This document shows, one piece after another, positions 36,030 to 49,900 of a stretch of DNA of 64,000 bases. Under the pieces are notes generated by a model. It ran no database searches and had not been told where the DNA came from. It saw only the letters and a program-made list of their open reading frames with translations. The DNA is from Spirometra erinaceieuropaei (lineage: Eukaryota > Platyhelminthes > Cestoda > Diphyllobothriidea > Diphyllobothriidae). A program made the position numbers and the translations under genes. Within the stretch, counting starts at the first letter, position 1; every line of letters begins with the position of its first letter. The stretch spans positions 8,549-72,548 of the forward strand of contig CACRXP010000729.1 of assembly GCA_902702965.1 (NCBI GenBank). Reading direction: 5' to 3'.

Positions 36030-39000
36030 ACAGTATTACGATCACTACTACGGCGTCCGCGGGAACCAACGCACTCCGCAAACCTGGTCTAGTGGTGCGG
36101 ACGAATAATATGCGAGCTGGACTACTCAGTCGGGGAAGGACTCCTGGTATGGGATGCTGGAATGTGCGAAAGTTCTTGGCTTCTGGTACTCAAAGTCTGA
36201 CGGCGCACAGTCCTCATCAGTACTATGTGGATGTCTGCTGCCTGTCTGAAGTCCGATTTCCTGACCCAAACTCTCGGGAGATAAACATCCGGGGAATCGA
36301 CTCACACTTCCTCCTGTACTACAGCGGCCCACGCGATTCTCGTGGACATGGCGGCGATCGTCTTCTCACAAGCGAGCCACGCCTTACTTGCTTGGGAACC
36401 AGTCGATTACCGGATGGCCTACGCCCGACCGAAGGGTTACTTCACGGACATGCCTATAGTCACCAACCTCAACTGCCAAGCAGCACGATAAAGACTCTGC
36501 TTACTCGCAGCTGCAAGCGTTAGTTGAAAGACTCCCTTGCCACGATCTGCTGCTTATTGCAGGTGACCGGAATGACCGAACTAGACCTGGCGACCCTACA
36601 AACAGTCATCTTACTGGCCGCCTTGGAGTTTGTTCTCAGTGCAACAATGGCGAGGTGCTGAATTTTGCTAATCACAACCGTTTTCCACCAACACGTGCTT
36701 CCAGCATCGCCAAAAACATTTGCTGACTTGGTGTTCAAACGAAGGTCATATAGCCAGTCAGGTTGACTACATACTAGTCAGCTCAAGGTTCAGCAGCTGG
36801 GTTCACGATAGCAGATCGATGCGTTGTGCCGAAACTGGTAACGCCCATGGATCGGACCATGTCCTCGCTTATACGCGCTTGAAAGTTCACCTCTCATGCG
36901 CGCCAAAAATGCCACGTCCTGGACACTTCGGTGTTGCAAAAATCTGGCAAACCTGCACTGCCGAGGCCCTGATCAGGGAAATCTGGTTCTGCTTTAAGAC
37001 CCAAGTCGACAGAGAAGGCAGTAACAAGTGATCGCCACTGAAAATATCATTACTAGGGGCAGTTGAGAAAATCCCTGGATATACCCAACGACGCTGCAGT
37101 GAGTGGATCGGCGGAAGAAGCCTGCAGTTGTCTGCTCAGACGGCTCGAGTCAGGTCCCACAATAATGACTTCGTCCGCTAACTTCGGAAGATAACGGCAA
37201 AGTTGGCCAGGGATGACAGAAAGGAATATTGGGCTGAAGCAGTGACCTCCATGGAGCAGCCTTCGAACGTTGGTGACACTCAAAAACCCTACAAACTTAT
37301 CCACCAAGTTAGTGGCAAGCCCTATTCATTGAGTGACTCAGTTCGCGACGTAAATGGCGGCTTTATTGCTGACAACTCGGCCAAAGTCGAACGCTGGCGT
37401 GAGCATTTCGAGCACCCTCTCCAATCTATGTAGTGTCATGCGACCCCCTTCTGAAAAAGAAGTCGCCGATGCCATACAAAGCCTACGCAAAAACAGAGCA
37501 CCCGGAGAGGACGGTATACCTGTCGAATTTTACAAGTCTTGTTTCGACATTGGCGCCCTGGCTTCATGAGATGACTGGACAACCGTGGAGGCGGTTTTTC
37601 CTGATGACTGGGGCTCAGGCATCTTTGTACCTATCCTCAGGAAGGGAGAACGGTGACGGTAGGGTGCAGGACCCCGCGTAGGTGGCAACCCCAGCATGTA
37701 CACTAAAACTCCGTGTGGCCGCCGACATCACCTGCTATTCGTCGTTCCTATTGGTTGAAATTTCCTGAGCTTCCTGACTTAATCTAAACTCGCCACCGGC
37801 GGTTTATTCAAAATATGTTGTTTCTGGAAATTGCTTATTTTTTAAATTACCACACACTTCCATCGCCATATGACAACACGCAAAAGGGCTCTCGGCAGGA
37901 ATTTACTTTTTTCTGTGCCTTCATGCATTCCGCCTGCTCTTCGTTCTGCGTGTTGCCCCACCCGTCAAGCCCTCTCTACCACTATTACACGCATGACACG
38001 GCCCACAGGCTACCTGAAGGTAGGTGGAGTCCCACACCCAACCCCTGCCGTGAGAACTACCACGGCATAAGCCCCATCGACGTTGTTACGAGGATCTTCA
38101 CCACTGTTCTCAGGCGATTCCAGGCTGTTCAGGACTCTTGAATGAAGCCCAACCAAGCAGGATTCCGTACTTGACGTGGATCTGCGGACCAGGTATTCAC
38201 GCTGAGGCGCATTCCCGAATTCCAAAATCTCTACCAGCGACCGTCTGTTTTGTTGACTTTGCTGCCGCGTTCGATCCCATCCATCGCGAATCCCTATGGC
38301 AGATAATGGCCCTAGATAGTGTACCGCCACAAATCACTGTCATGATCAAGGCCTGTTACCACTCCTCCACTGCACCAGTTCTGGCACATAACAATCTTTC
38401 CTAACTGTTCGGTATTCGATCTGGTGTTCGACAAGACTGTATCCTGTCGCCAATTCTGTTCAAATACGCTATTAAATGGGTTCTCGGGAGGGCCCTACAA
38501 GAAGATGACGGCGTTGAGCTTGCACGCAGACACCAGCTGACTGATCTCAAATATGATGACGACAATATCGCCTTACTAGCTTCCAGTTTTGATGATCTGC
38601 AGTCCATGGTATGATGGGTGAACGATGTCGCTAAATCGGTAAGCTTATCCACAAACACTGGGAAGACCAAAGTGATTTCAGGCTGCATCCCTGACCAGGA
38701 GAAGGCACCTCTCCGGATTGATGACCGTTGACTTACAGAAGTAGACGGTTTTATATACCTCAGAGCGAGGTTGCAGTCGAATGGACAGATTACTGACGAC
38801 ATTATCTCCCGAATTGATGCTGCTCGCAGGCTTTTCTCAAGCTTTATAAAGTCCCTATGGACACGACGCTGCATCTACATCACACGAAAATTCGCGTGTA
38901 CCGCGCATCTGTCCGGCCAGTCCTTCTGCATCATTGTTAATGCTGGGTTGTGCGCATGGAAGATATGCGAAAATTGGAGGTATTTGACTAACACTGCTTG

Positions 39001-39405
39001 AGGACCATCCTCCGAGTTAAGTAAATCGAATTCGTCTCGAATGAGGCAGTCCGCAACCGCTGCGACGTCGCCCGGATAACCCAGGCCATACAGAAAAGAC
39101 GACTGGGATGGTTTGGGCATGTTCTTCGTCGTCCACCTCAGGAGCTCAGCGTTACTGCCCTCGGTCCGCCACCGTTACCCTATTGGAGGCGTCGAAGTGG
39201 AGGGGGTCAACTCAAAACCTGGCTCGACACAGTTCGTCAAGACATGGAGGTGGTTCAAGACCTTCGGTATTCGGTCTCTGTTGTTGGCGATGGAAATAGG
39301 CAAAACTGTCCAGATCTGCTGCCGCGGATCGTCGCGCGTTGAGAGGTACAGTTAGGAACATCGAGGGTGACCAGACCAGACATGATCGCAGTCGTACCAA
39401 GTGTA
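36030..39405 (+). pseudogene. Long dead LINE copy 2 (endonuclease and reverse transcriptase), interrupted by a MITE
   Basis: The endonuclease part opens with GMGCWNVRKFL at about 36150 and ends with QVDYILVSSRFSSWVHDSRS and GSDHVLAYTRL near 36760-36880. The RT part has SLRKNRAPGEDGIPVEFYKS (about 37480) and, after the MITE, VCFVDFAAAFDPIHRESL, DLKYDDDNIALLASSF (YADD changed to YDDD) and a C-terminal region like copy 1. Many stops and frameshifts. The 3' end is about ATGATCGCAGTCGTACCAAG. Confidence 0.88.
37644..38057. mobile_element. MITE copy 2 inserted into the LINE
   Basis: The element is about 37652-38049. It is homologous, reversed, to the MITE at 24501-24901: shared blocks include CTTAATNNNAACTC, GGCGGTTTAT, TTTCTGTGNCTTCATGC and CCCACAGGCTA. 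It starts GGTGACGGTAGGGTGCAGGA. It splits the LINE sequence that is continuous in copy 1 (near 14885). GGGAGAAC on the left and GTGAGAAC on the right look like an 8-bp target duplication with one change. Confidence 0.85.
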
Positions 39406-40772
39406 AGTACCGGGAGACTGGGGAACCCCCCCAAGTATTGACATTTGTCACGATCTGCCGATAAACCTGGGTAATAACTCCTGAAACCATCGGAATATTG
39501 CAGGCCAAGTAGGAATGTGAATCGGACGGCTGAGGACCAACATCATCCATATCCAACCCTTCCCAACATAACAGCACTGTTAGCACACGTCGGCGATCCA
39601 GATCGACGTTGGCCATACAATGTCCGTGATCACAACCTGCTCTCCACTGCCCAGAACATCATACTCAAAGAAACGGTTCCCGTTTGCCCCACAATAGTCG
39701 CAGTTTCCAGTCACGGTTCGCACTTATCGGACAACTTGGACACCATGGCGCGAGAATTCAGGAAGCCGGAGTAAACAACGTCCAAGCAATGCCAAACTGT
39801 ATCCACTGTGACCACGCTTCCAGTCAGTCGATAGCCCGTAAAATATAGGTGGCAAATAAAGCGCGGTTGATCGGCTGCGGACTCTCAATCCTGTTAGATG
39901 AATTCGCTCTAGATTACTGAGAAGACCGTCTGGTAGAAAACTGAATAGTTATTCACTAAGGCTGTGAGATGCCCTATGGACAGCATGCTTTGAAAACAGA
40001 AGAGGCTCGGATATATTTGAGGAACGGACATTCGTGTTCAAAATAATTTGCAGAAAAAACAGGCCGAGAAATTTATTAAATTACCCGTACGAGGAACGAA
40101 TTGTTGACGATTTATTTTCCAAAATAAGCCACTTTCTGCAAACATCAGAAAAACTTAACTCACGGCATAGCTGTTAGGAGCTTCTAGCAGGAAGCCGACA
40201 TACGACTACAAATAGAGATAGGTGACCACTCCTCACATATATGTTTTGATTTTAGTCTCATGAATTTGGCTTTCTACCATCATATAAATAGCACGACCCA
40301 ACGCAGGTTCCGATGACTTTCAACTTCATCTCATCTGACCTGGTTTCGTAATTTGACAGTAAGGTGGAACCGTTTAAGGAAGTCCGGTGACCTGACTACC
40401 CACCGGCGAAGTTCGCAGTGAACTGAATGAGAACCGATAGGAGTTAGCCTGGGCAAGCGAGATATAAGCGATGATCTGGCACAATTTTCTAACTGGCAAA
40501 AACTGACCTTCGGTAGAAACCATGCGCTGAGCAAATCAGAGGCGAACTATATGACCCAGAAGGATAGTCAAGTCAGGACTGAACATATTTACTGATTAAA
40601 CGGGCTAAAAGTACAAAGTTAACTAACACATGAACAAGTGAGAAAATCTACCGAGACGAACAAGTCTTTGGTGAAGAAAAGAGGCAGAAACCACGAGAAA
40701 CGGCGCTTTGAAAGATACTGCGCAGGCGGCGACAGTTAATGCACTTTTGAGGAGGACCAATCCAGCCAATGA
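39406..40772. other. Intergenic between the LINE and the fumarase 3' end
   Basis: No gene recognised. It includes the presumed fumarase 3' untranslated region just below 40773. Confidence 0.4.
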
Positions 40773-40988
40773 TTACACTTGCCACTCCTGGAAGAAATCG
40801 TTACCCTTATCATCAACAACAATGAAGGCTGGGAAGTTTTCGACTTCGACGCGGAAAATGGCTTCCATCCCGAGTTCAGGGTATTCCAAAACCTCCACCT
40901 TCTTGATGTTGTTTTTGGCCAGGATAGCTGCGGGACCACCAATTGAGCCTAGGTAGAAACCTCCATGCTTCTTACAAGCATTGGTCAC
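40773..40988 (-). CDS. Fumarase exon 9: C-terminus and stop
   Basis: Begins with [20 protein letters not shown] and ends with [17 protein letters not shown] and a TAA stop. The family usually ends near this position, so the protein looks full length. I saw no clear AATAAA in the 100 nt downstream. Confidence 0.92.
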   Translation of the reverse strand: MTNACKKHGGFYLGSIGGPAAILAKNNIKKVEVLEYPELGMEAIFRVEVENFPAFIVVDDKGNDFFQEWQV

Positions 40989-43900
40989 CTAAAAGTTACC
41001 GAAATAAACCATAGATGGACGACCAAAGAAATAGACGCGACCTCACTTAGGAGCACAACGTACCTCCTTGGAACGGTTACCCTTAGCTAGCATAATCATA
41101 CTTCCACCTTTGGACTGAAATAGATCGACGTAGCTGTCCATTCTCCCGGCAGTGGTTGGTCCGAAGGAGCCGCTGGCGTAACCCTCAGGTGTTTTTGCCG
41201 GACCGGCATAGTAGATTGGGTGGTTTCTCATGTACTCGGGCATTGGTTCACCAGCATCAAGGCGTTCCTTTATAGAAAAGAGGGTACTGCTGGCTTTATT
41301 AAAGTAAAGAACCGAAATAAGTAGTTGTGGTCAACTGACCTTTATTTTGGCGTGAGCGATATCACGACCAACGACTAAAGTACCGGTCAATGAAACGCGG
41401 GTTCGGACGGGATGCTTGGAGAGCTCAGCGAGGACCTTATCCATGGGCTCATTTAGATTGATCTTGACAGCAGTGTCAGAGAGGTGAGAGGAAGATGGGT
41501 CAGGCAGATAGCGCGCCGGATCGTTCTCGAGTTGCTCGACAAAAATGCCATCGCCCGTAATTTTTCCAAGAGCCTGACAGAAATCAAAGAAAAGTAGCTC
41601 AGAATAGATACAACAAGCCTATCGCAAACGATAGGTGTGGCGTTAACAACACACGTCTGCCAAATCGTTCATTATAAACTCAAACATTATAGGTGAACAG
41701 AGTGCACTGCACTTATTATGTACATCTGTGGGAGTCTCACACGGCGAAGTGACAAAGTGGGTGGTGCCTTCTGGGCGTCACAAACTCAGGGCGAGACCTG
41801 GTCTTAACCAGAAACAGAGGTACTGTTAGTAGGGCCGTCGAAATTTTCACTCGAGAAGCTTCTTATGAAGCCTGTCGAAGTGTCAAATCTGGCATTGGGA
41901 CTCCATCCGATAGATTAATCAAACCAAAAACAATCCGCGCCAAACCCCTTCTCACATCTAAAATGACCTCTGCAGTTCCTTAGACTTAAAATTACTCCTA
42001 CTCCGGTGCTGTCCCTAAGCCTTATCTAATCACGACTGCCTATCAATGGCAAAAAGCAAGTCGCGAGAACAGGGTCGCCTGAAATTGATTTAAGGTTGGC
42101 GTTAGGACGATCAAAAGTATCGGTAGGATGTCTTCACATCCTGAGCCCGAAACAATAATAGGAATCCATAAAAAGACCAGATATTTGGCTACAGTTGCAA
42201 AACTTCGATGACATCGGCCAACGCCTATGCAAGATAATGCATACCTTACTACGCACCCGCGTATGTACAATACTCATGCATACAGACGTTGTCAAAACGC
42301 GTCGATCCGAATTACATAAAAAGTGGGGCCCACAGTGACGCCGTCTCTGATAGCCCAACTTCTGAATCCACTTCCCCTTCGACGTTTGTCTGGAGCGCGA
42401 CCAAATATGAAGTCTCCCCCCAAAAAGCTGTAATAACCCGAGGAGAATGGGTGAGCCCGACACGTCTCAGCTCCCGTAAGGCTAAAAGTAGATGTAGGTT
42501 AGTCAGTTGGCTTTGCCGGTGGCGGCTTGGTGCGTCCATGACTGGGCAGAGAAATACTCCTCGCTGCGCCACTGATCCCTGTCAAGTTCAACCCCAGCCC
42601 GTAGCTACCCGATCATTCAGAAACTCCATAAAGGCGTGGGACTCGTCTCTTCGCTTCTGGAGGTGTGGTCTGTTAGAGTGGTTGCGTGGAGCAGCTTGGT
42701 GGAGGCCCGACTTCCAGAGGCTCCTGGAATCAAATGGGCACATGTCCGTTCGCCCTGCCAGAATTGCGGCGGGCGACTGATGCCTACTAGGAAGTGGACA
42801 ACATTCACCACGACACAATATTATTATAGTTTGTGAGAATATAAACAGGTGATCAATTTAACAGACCTGCGACCAGGCACGACTGAAGGTGGCGGATAGC
42901 GAGGCCGCCCGCTGATGGAAATGCAGCCTTAGACCAGCAGAGACGGTTCTCTGCTGGCGTGCAGCACTGAGTCCTGGCACATCGACCAAGCATTAAAACA
43001 AAGTAGGACTCCTTGACAGGACGCAAACCTTGTGACTATGAACCACTATTAAACGGGAGTCCAGGCTCCTGTTGTTTGGCTGTCAGCTCTCAAAAAGGAC
43101 GAAAGCGCAAAAGCACACAACTCTAAATTAAAAATCGAGAGTGGCTGTTTGGTGTCCACTTGTGCCGAAAAATTCACAGAAAACCCATGAAATAAAAATC
43201 CCCATCCTGAAGCTCCTTTTAGGGAAGAGCCGAAAAGGTGCATAACTGACATTTTACTTTGTGGTTCCCATGGGATATACCTTCAGCACTGTGGGATAGT
43301 CACTGACTGTCTCGATGTCGCGGTCAGTAGCACTTAGAAACATCTGTTTATTGATTCCGGCCATCTATGCACGATCACGTACCCGGTGAACGGGTATGCG
43401 GTCGAACGACAGCCATAGGAATTATTCATAAAGCAACCTTTTCTCCTCCAAATACTAAAAAGACCGACCATTAAGGTCTCGAGTACAGGAACCGCGGGAA
43501 AACGGGGTTTGCCTGTGGGTCGCCCATCGCAAGCACAGGTGAGGGACAGTATATTGGTTTTCTGTAAAAGCTAGCTGCGAAATCGCCCAGCTCTTGGGTC
43601 TGAAGAATAGGCAGTCGTTGGCCATGCAGCAGTAATCGGGAATGGTTGAGCACTGATATGGTAAATCAGTTATCAACAAAAAGTCAAACGGCTGTAGTAC
43701 TACACCGCTATCTAGAAGGGTTCCATCTGCCGTTCAAATTTGGACCTGAAGCAGTCCACTAAATCCTCTTATGCGAACACCGCGAAAATGAACATGGCCT
43801 AATCGGGTAGTTTGATGATTGATTGATTCGCGCGCTCTGGCTGGACTTTCAGAGGGCCACTGGAGTTGCGGTCGAAAAACAAAAAACGGCCGTACATTTA

Positions 43901-46900
43901 TGATTCTCAAGGTTCAAGCTGTATTGACGGCCTGTATGTATAGTCTACACTACGCTCAGAGAGGCTTGTTTAAGAACTACGACAGTAGATACGTAAGAGG
44001 CAGGTCAATAGTTCTTCGGTGCGCTTGATTACTGAAAAACAGCGCGAAACGTCGTGGGAAGCAACACATTCAAGGGATTTACTAACCTGTCGATCAGCGG
44101 AGCAGGATACGCCGATTCCAACAGGACAAGAGGCACCGTGGCGTGGCAGCCGGATGACGCGAACGTCGTGACAGAAGTACTTACCACCGAACTGGGCGCC
44201 GATGCCCAGTTTCTGGCTGATTTCGGTCACCCGGCGTTCAGCCTCCAGATCGCGGAAGGCGCGTCCATATTCATTACCTGTGGGAGAAAAGACGGAACGT
44301 CACAGTCTAAGCAGTATTTCAGTAAAAAAGCGAGCTACTCCGGGAGGGAATTACCAACAATACACTTAAAAAGGAACCCTGACCACGAATTTGAGACCAC
44401 AGTAAGCTCTCAATGCGGCGTATAAGTCTCACCACTCGCGTCTAAATCCACGACACGCAGCTGCACCCCTCTGTGGACATGGCTTTCTTTCCATACAGCG
44501 AATTTTCACAGCCATTTTTGTTGATGGTTTGTTCGCGGTATTTTACAGACACCATCACCGACAGCGGTGACTCGGGTGGGTAACTTGGTTTGTTGACGGA
44601 GAGTTGTGTAACATCTACCGCCAGCTCTCATTCCACACCCACCATGCTTCAATGGCAAGACCAAATTAATACGACTGATGGGCATGGACACAGTGGTCAT
44701 GTGAGCATTCGGCCCTATCCACGAATACTGCATACGTGCTGCTCTCTTGTTTCGCACAAACCTCAGGAACTAGGATACCAGCGGTGAGAACTATCGTCAT
44801 GACAATCCGATCGGCAGTACGGAGGACTGGGAGTTTGCAACCCCCCAAATGACGACTTTTATGATGCTGTAATGGCTCCAGTGTGTCGTGGGGTCGGCAT
44901 CACCCTCCCTTCCTGTGTTCATCGTGTACCAATGGCGATTCGAGTCAGGCAGACTGAAGACCAAACTAGGCGCAGTGACCGATTTTTCATAAGGGCTCTA
45001 TCCTACATGTCCTAGGTGCATGCATTGACCCTAGTGTCTGGCGTAACAGCTGCGCTTTGGGCACCCGACACAGGACAATCGCGTACGTGTACACAAAATA
45101 TGCAAGGCCACCAAGTGAAGACCAAGATACCTGTGGTGGGTAGATTGTCAAGGTACTTGGCAGAGGCCAGTTTCACGGTCTTCAGATTGAATTCAGCCGA
45201 GGTGCCCCCAATCACAACAGCGAGGTGATAGGGCGGACAGGCCGCGGTTCCGAGGGTCTACAAACTGGGTTAGCGGAAAGCGCTGTACGGCTTCTTACCA
45301 GCAGCTTTTCAGAAATAAACTTGTAGAGACGCTCCTCGTTCAGGAGAGCCTTGGTTTGTTGGAAGAGGAAGCTCTTGTTTGCAGAACCGCCGCCTTTTGC
45401 CATGAATAAGAAGTTGTAGTCACTGCCGCCAGTAGAATATATCTCAATTTGAGCGGGTAGATTGGTGCCCGTGTTCTTTTCTGTGAACATATCCAGAGGA
45501 GCTACCTAGAAAAGAGCAATGGGATTGATTAGAACACGCCTGGCCAGGACTATAAACACCCCAGTAAAGTATCCACACCGTCGATGGAAATCCCATAATG
45601 GTAACAGCATTTTAAGTCCATTGTTTTGGAGTCGCTTTAACGCTAAGCGGGATGGCCTGTGTTCGTGGATAGTTAAGTTAGCTACGACGTGCATGGTTTG
45701 TTGCTCGAAGTATCGACTAGATTCCTCGACCAACTGGTGTCTTGGAGATCGTGCGCAATTTGAACGGCGATCTATACCACCCAATAAACTCGGCGAAAAA
45801 ATTAAGGGTCACTAACGACATTTAAGTCAAAATTAAAATCAACTGTACCACTTATGTCGAAGGTCTTAACCAATCAAGACTGTTATCAGCCTACGCCAAC
45901 TCTGGGGTCAGGTGGGGTCAGCGGATAGAACTTATGAGGCAGGATAAAAATGATATTGCCTGTAGTCGGAGAGTTGGAAGTGGCATATCTGCTTAATACA
46001 ATAGATGAAAATGTGGAATTTAAAAACTGTCCAGCCGGGCATAAACGGTCCACTTTAAAACGACATCGAGGAATGGACTGGTGTCTATATAAAAAAACTG
46101 TATACTTGTGGTGTTTCTAGATCTGGTATGTTATAATCGAGCATTGTGACTTTAAAGTGCTCATTCGGAGGAACTACTACTTACGCGAGTCCTCCGATAC
46201 AGCAAATCAACACAGAATTCAATAGCTAAATGTGTGCACAAGGGCGAAGTAAGCATGCTTGAAGTGAATAATTCAGAGAAAAGGCGTGAATTTGTTTACA
46301 ATCCGCAGTTAACAAGCCGCGAGGGCGTGGCACGAACGCATACGAATCTGGCTCACAGGTCGAAAGCTATCGCGATGGCAAGGGGCGCGCATGTGGCCTT
46401 GAATAACTCTATAAGATAGGAGTGGTCTTTATTCAAACCTTGATGTCCAAACAAGAGGGAAAATAAGTCGTGCTTTTTCGTATTACTAGTGCGGTAGTTT
46501 TGGCCCGACAGATGAACTTCCCATTAAGGAAATATACAGTCAATGACCGATCTCATGAAACTTTAGCCGGAATTCAGAGGTGGGTTCTCGATTGAAGAGA
46601 ATCGCTTAGGTAAGGTTGATTATCGTGCGGCATAATGAAATGGTATTTCGGACTCCTCAGGATGTTGGCTTTTGAATGCATTCTTTTTAGGCCACCCGAA
46701 ACACAGTTGACATAAACTAAGGTTGCGCGTTCGTGCACGTTCTTTTACTAGAGGAGAGAAATCTGAACCTCAGTTTTGACAAACGGAACCTGCCGCGCTG
46801 AGAATTTGATTTTTTCTCTTCACCTAAATCATATGTGAAGGGTGTAGTGAGATTACTTTTAGAGAACCAGACATTTTTCGATCCTAGAAAGTCAGATTAA

Positions 46901-49900
46901 CGAATCTGCACGATTTCATGCCCTTGAATGCAGTAATAACGCCTACAGGCAATCCGTTGTTCAAGGGTTTCGACGTTTTCTGGTCCTTTGCAAATACGCA
47001 ATAACTTGACGCGAAAGAGTCCTCCACTAAGTGTATGATATAGTTTCCACTATTTCGTAGTTTAAAAACGGAACGGGAAAAACAGTTTGAGCAATATCCT
47101 GGCATTTATATGGCGGCCTTATTGTTCATTTATTAGTCATAGAACAGCTTAAAAGCAAGCAAATATGGAGAAAACGGGGAAGTGAGTCCTTCCGCTTACA
47201 AAGGAAAAAAATCCACCATTTTCCAGGTAAATAAAAAGGCTGACCAGAAGTTCCAACTTCTACCCCGACTTTACCCTGGGAAAAGGTTAAGTAGGCAGAT
47301 ATGTCAACAAATTACCTTATTTAAGCGTTTTTTAAAGAAACCACTTAGAGCTTTTCAACTGACCTACAGCGCGTTCGTTGCGACCTTCCACCGTATACGT
47401 TCATTTTTCACGATGATGAGGTTTCGTGTTTGGGTGGGTCTACAAATATAGCCCATACGACCATTCGCACTAGAATGTCCAAGCACACACTACCTCGGTA
47501 AATGCCTCAAGAAATATCTTATTTCAACGATTTTCAAAAACGCATGCCGCAGAATCCACCTCTGTGGGAAATCGATTGAAAACACTGAAGACCGTAAAAT
47601 ATTCACCGATACTTCAAGGACGAGCTGGAACTCAAAGTATTCCAGCACAGGAAAAAGAACAAGGAAATTGACAGAAAGTTCTCTTAACATAAACAATGTT
47701 GGGTGTTCATGGTTGTATCCATCGATTCTATTCAAATTAACTAGTCACTGATCGGCCTGCCGACATTTGGCCTGAAGATAACTTTCATTTCTGTGACGCC
47801 CCTATTGGTGAAATCAAGCGGATTCCCATTTGCCTTAGTCAACCGCATCCGACGAATAAATGAACGGAGAGAATACAGTCAATTCTCGTGAGAGCGTTTC
47901 AGAACATATATTCAAACTATAGGCTGTTGGCTAGCCACCACACTTGATATTACACTAATTCCTAAGGAATATTTAAGTGCAAACTCAAATAAAGAACTAT
48001 TTTCAAACGTTATTCTGCATGGGCTGTTTTAGTTATTGTTTTTTTGCATGAACGTCAAATCGGAATAAAAAGTAATCGAGACTTTAAAAGATTTTTTTTT
48101 TAACTGAAACGCACATTTTCTTGATGCACATAATTTGAAGAGGCGTGACTTGCAATCAAATGAGTGTAGGAATTTTTGCATGTTTTCTGCAATATATACG
48201 TCTGGAGTTATTAAGGCATCAAAAAATCAATGCAGAAATACTTACTACTTAAGTGGCCACTTTACCGCGTGGTTCTTACGGGCAGCCAGAAAGAAGTGCG
48301 TTCAAAAGCCAAAATTCCGGCGAGTTCGAGGTATTATCAGATTATGCCACAAGGCGACCAATACTACAACCCCACCTGAACAATCCCTGCTAATGGAAAA
48401 CGCATTTCGGAATTTCGGTCAACGCTTCACGAGACTGGCCACTGGCTGTACCTCCAAGACGATAAAGGTTTACATGGAAAGCGACCAATTTAAAGTTGCA
48501 TTGAAGGTGTAGCTCTGAGACGTAGCCACTGTACTAGAGCTCACTTGGAGGTCAATTAGCTGTTGGTTCCATGAAGTCGTGCGAAAAATAGCAGCTGGCG
48601 AACAAAAGTAGGCGGAATGGCCGATTTGTTCCTCAAAAGCCGAGAAGTTTTTATGAAACCTGGTTTAATTATAGGACAGAAACCAGTCACACGTTGGCAC
48701 TCATAGAGAGTGGTGTTATATCAGGTCGGCCAAAGCAAATTAGGTCTAGAAACTGGAAGGTGACTTGCACTGGAAAAGACAGCGAGGGTAATGTGGAAGT
48801 CTGCAGCACAATAATCAACTTCAAAGGCAAGTCACCTTTGTTCTAACTTGATAGGTGTGCTGATTAGAGTTTTCGATGAATGATCGAAAATCGATGTATG
48901 CCACCATGTATGGCGTTCCCACTATCGCTGCTTCACAAACTGGGTCGGAAGACACTACTCGGACAGCCGTTTGACCCAGTTGTACCTCAACAATCTAGAA
49001 CATGGCAAATCCAGTCGCGTCCAAAGGCAGTAGGGCTAATTCTTCCGCATACAATACGGGCGGAGCGCTCAGAAATCCTGATCCATGTGTGCGAGCAGAC
49101 AGAATGCGAGCCCCGAAACTATACGGACGGCAAGTGGGAGTGGAAGTCCCGGGGGTCAGGCACGCCCTGGGGATGCCGGTGGCATTACGCAATCAATTCG
49201 ACCGCCTCTTTCATTTGAGCGGCTGTCCTATAGACCGAAAAATCAGTCTGGCACTGACAAATATCTTCTTAACCATGCCGAGACCAAAATTTACTTCTAA
49301 AAATAAGCTTAGTCAACGACGTCAACAACATATTCGCGTCGTCGTCATTGGTTATGCCCAAACAAGGACGAAAATGACCACTCCTGCGTACAGAAGCAAG
49401 AAGGGATCGACCACACGCCTAGTCGTAGTGGGTGAAGATTAATAATTTGGATGGGCACACAAGTCCTGGAGACCTTACGACCCCACACACGATCTGACAG
49501 TTCAGCCCTGGTCTGTGGTCCTGCAACGGCATGCAATCGGCCGTATCCTGATTCGAACATCCTGCCGATGTCACTAAAACTCTGGACAGGACTCTCTCTG
49601 GAACCGGAGCGATGAGCCTGTACACTGAAGGTCGAACCCACAGAGCATCTATCATAATCAGCTCTGAGGGGCCGTTAGCTGCGAACTCGGAAGCCAACGG
49701 CAAAAAAACCTATTCCCGTTTTCCAATACTACTGTCTAAAGGCATTCTCGCTACGTATAGCAGTGATTCAAATTTCACACGTACTTTGCAAGCGATTACT
49801 TCACAGTGCCACATACTACTTGACAATGAGTTGGAAAGCAATCGGATAACGCGTTTAAGACCGCCATTAGCGTAATCGTGCACATCTTAGAGTGAGATCA

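Noticed and set aside
42289..42780. 163-codon plus-strand open frame
   Set aside because: It lies in a fumarase intron, antisense, with no recognisable domain and overlapping frames on both strands.
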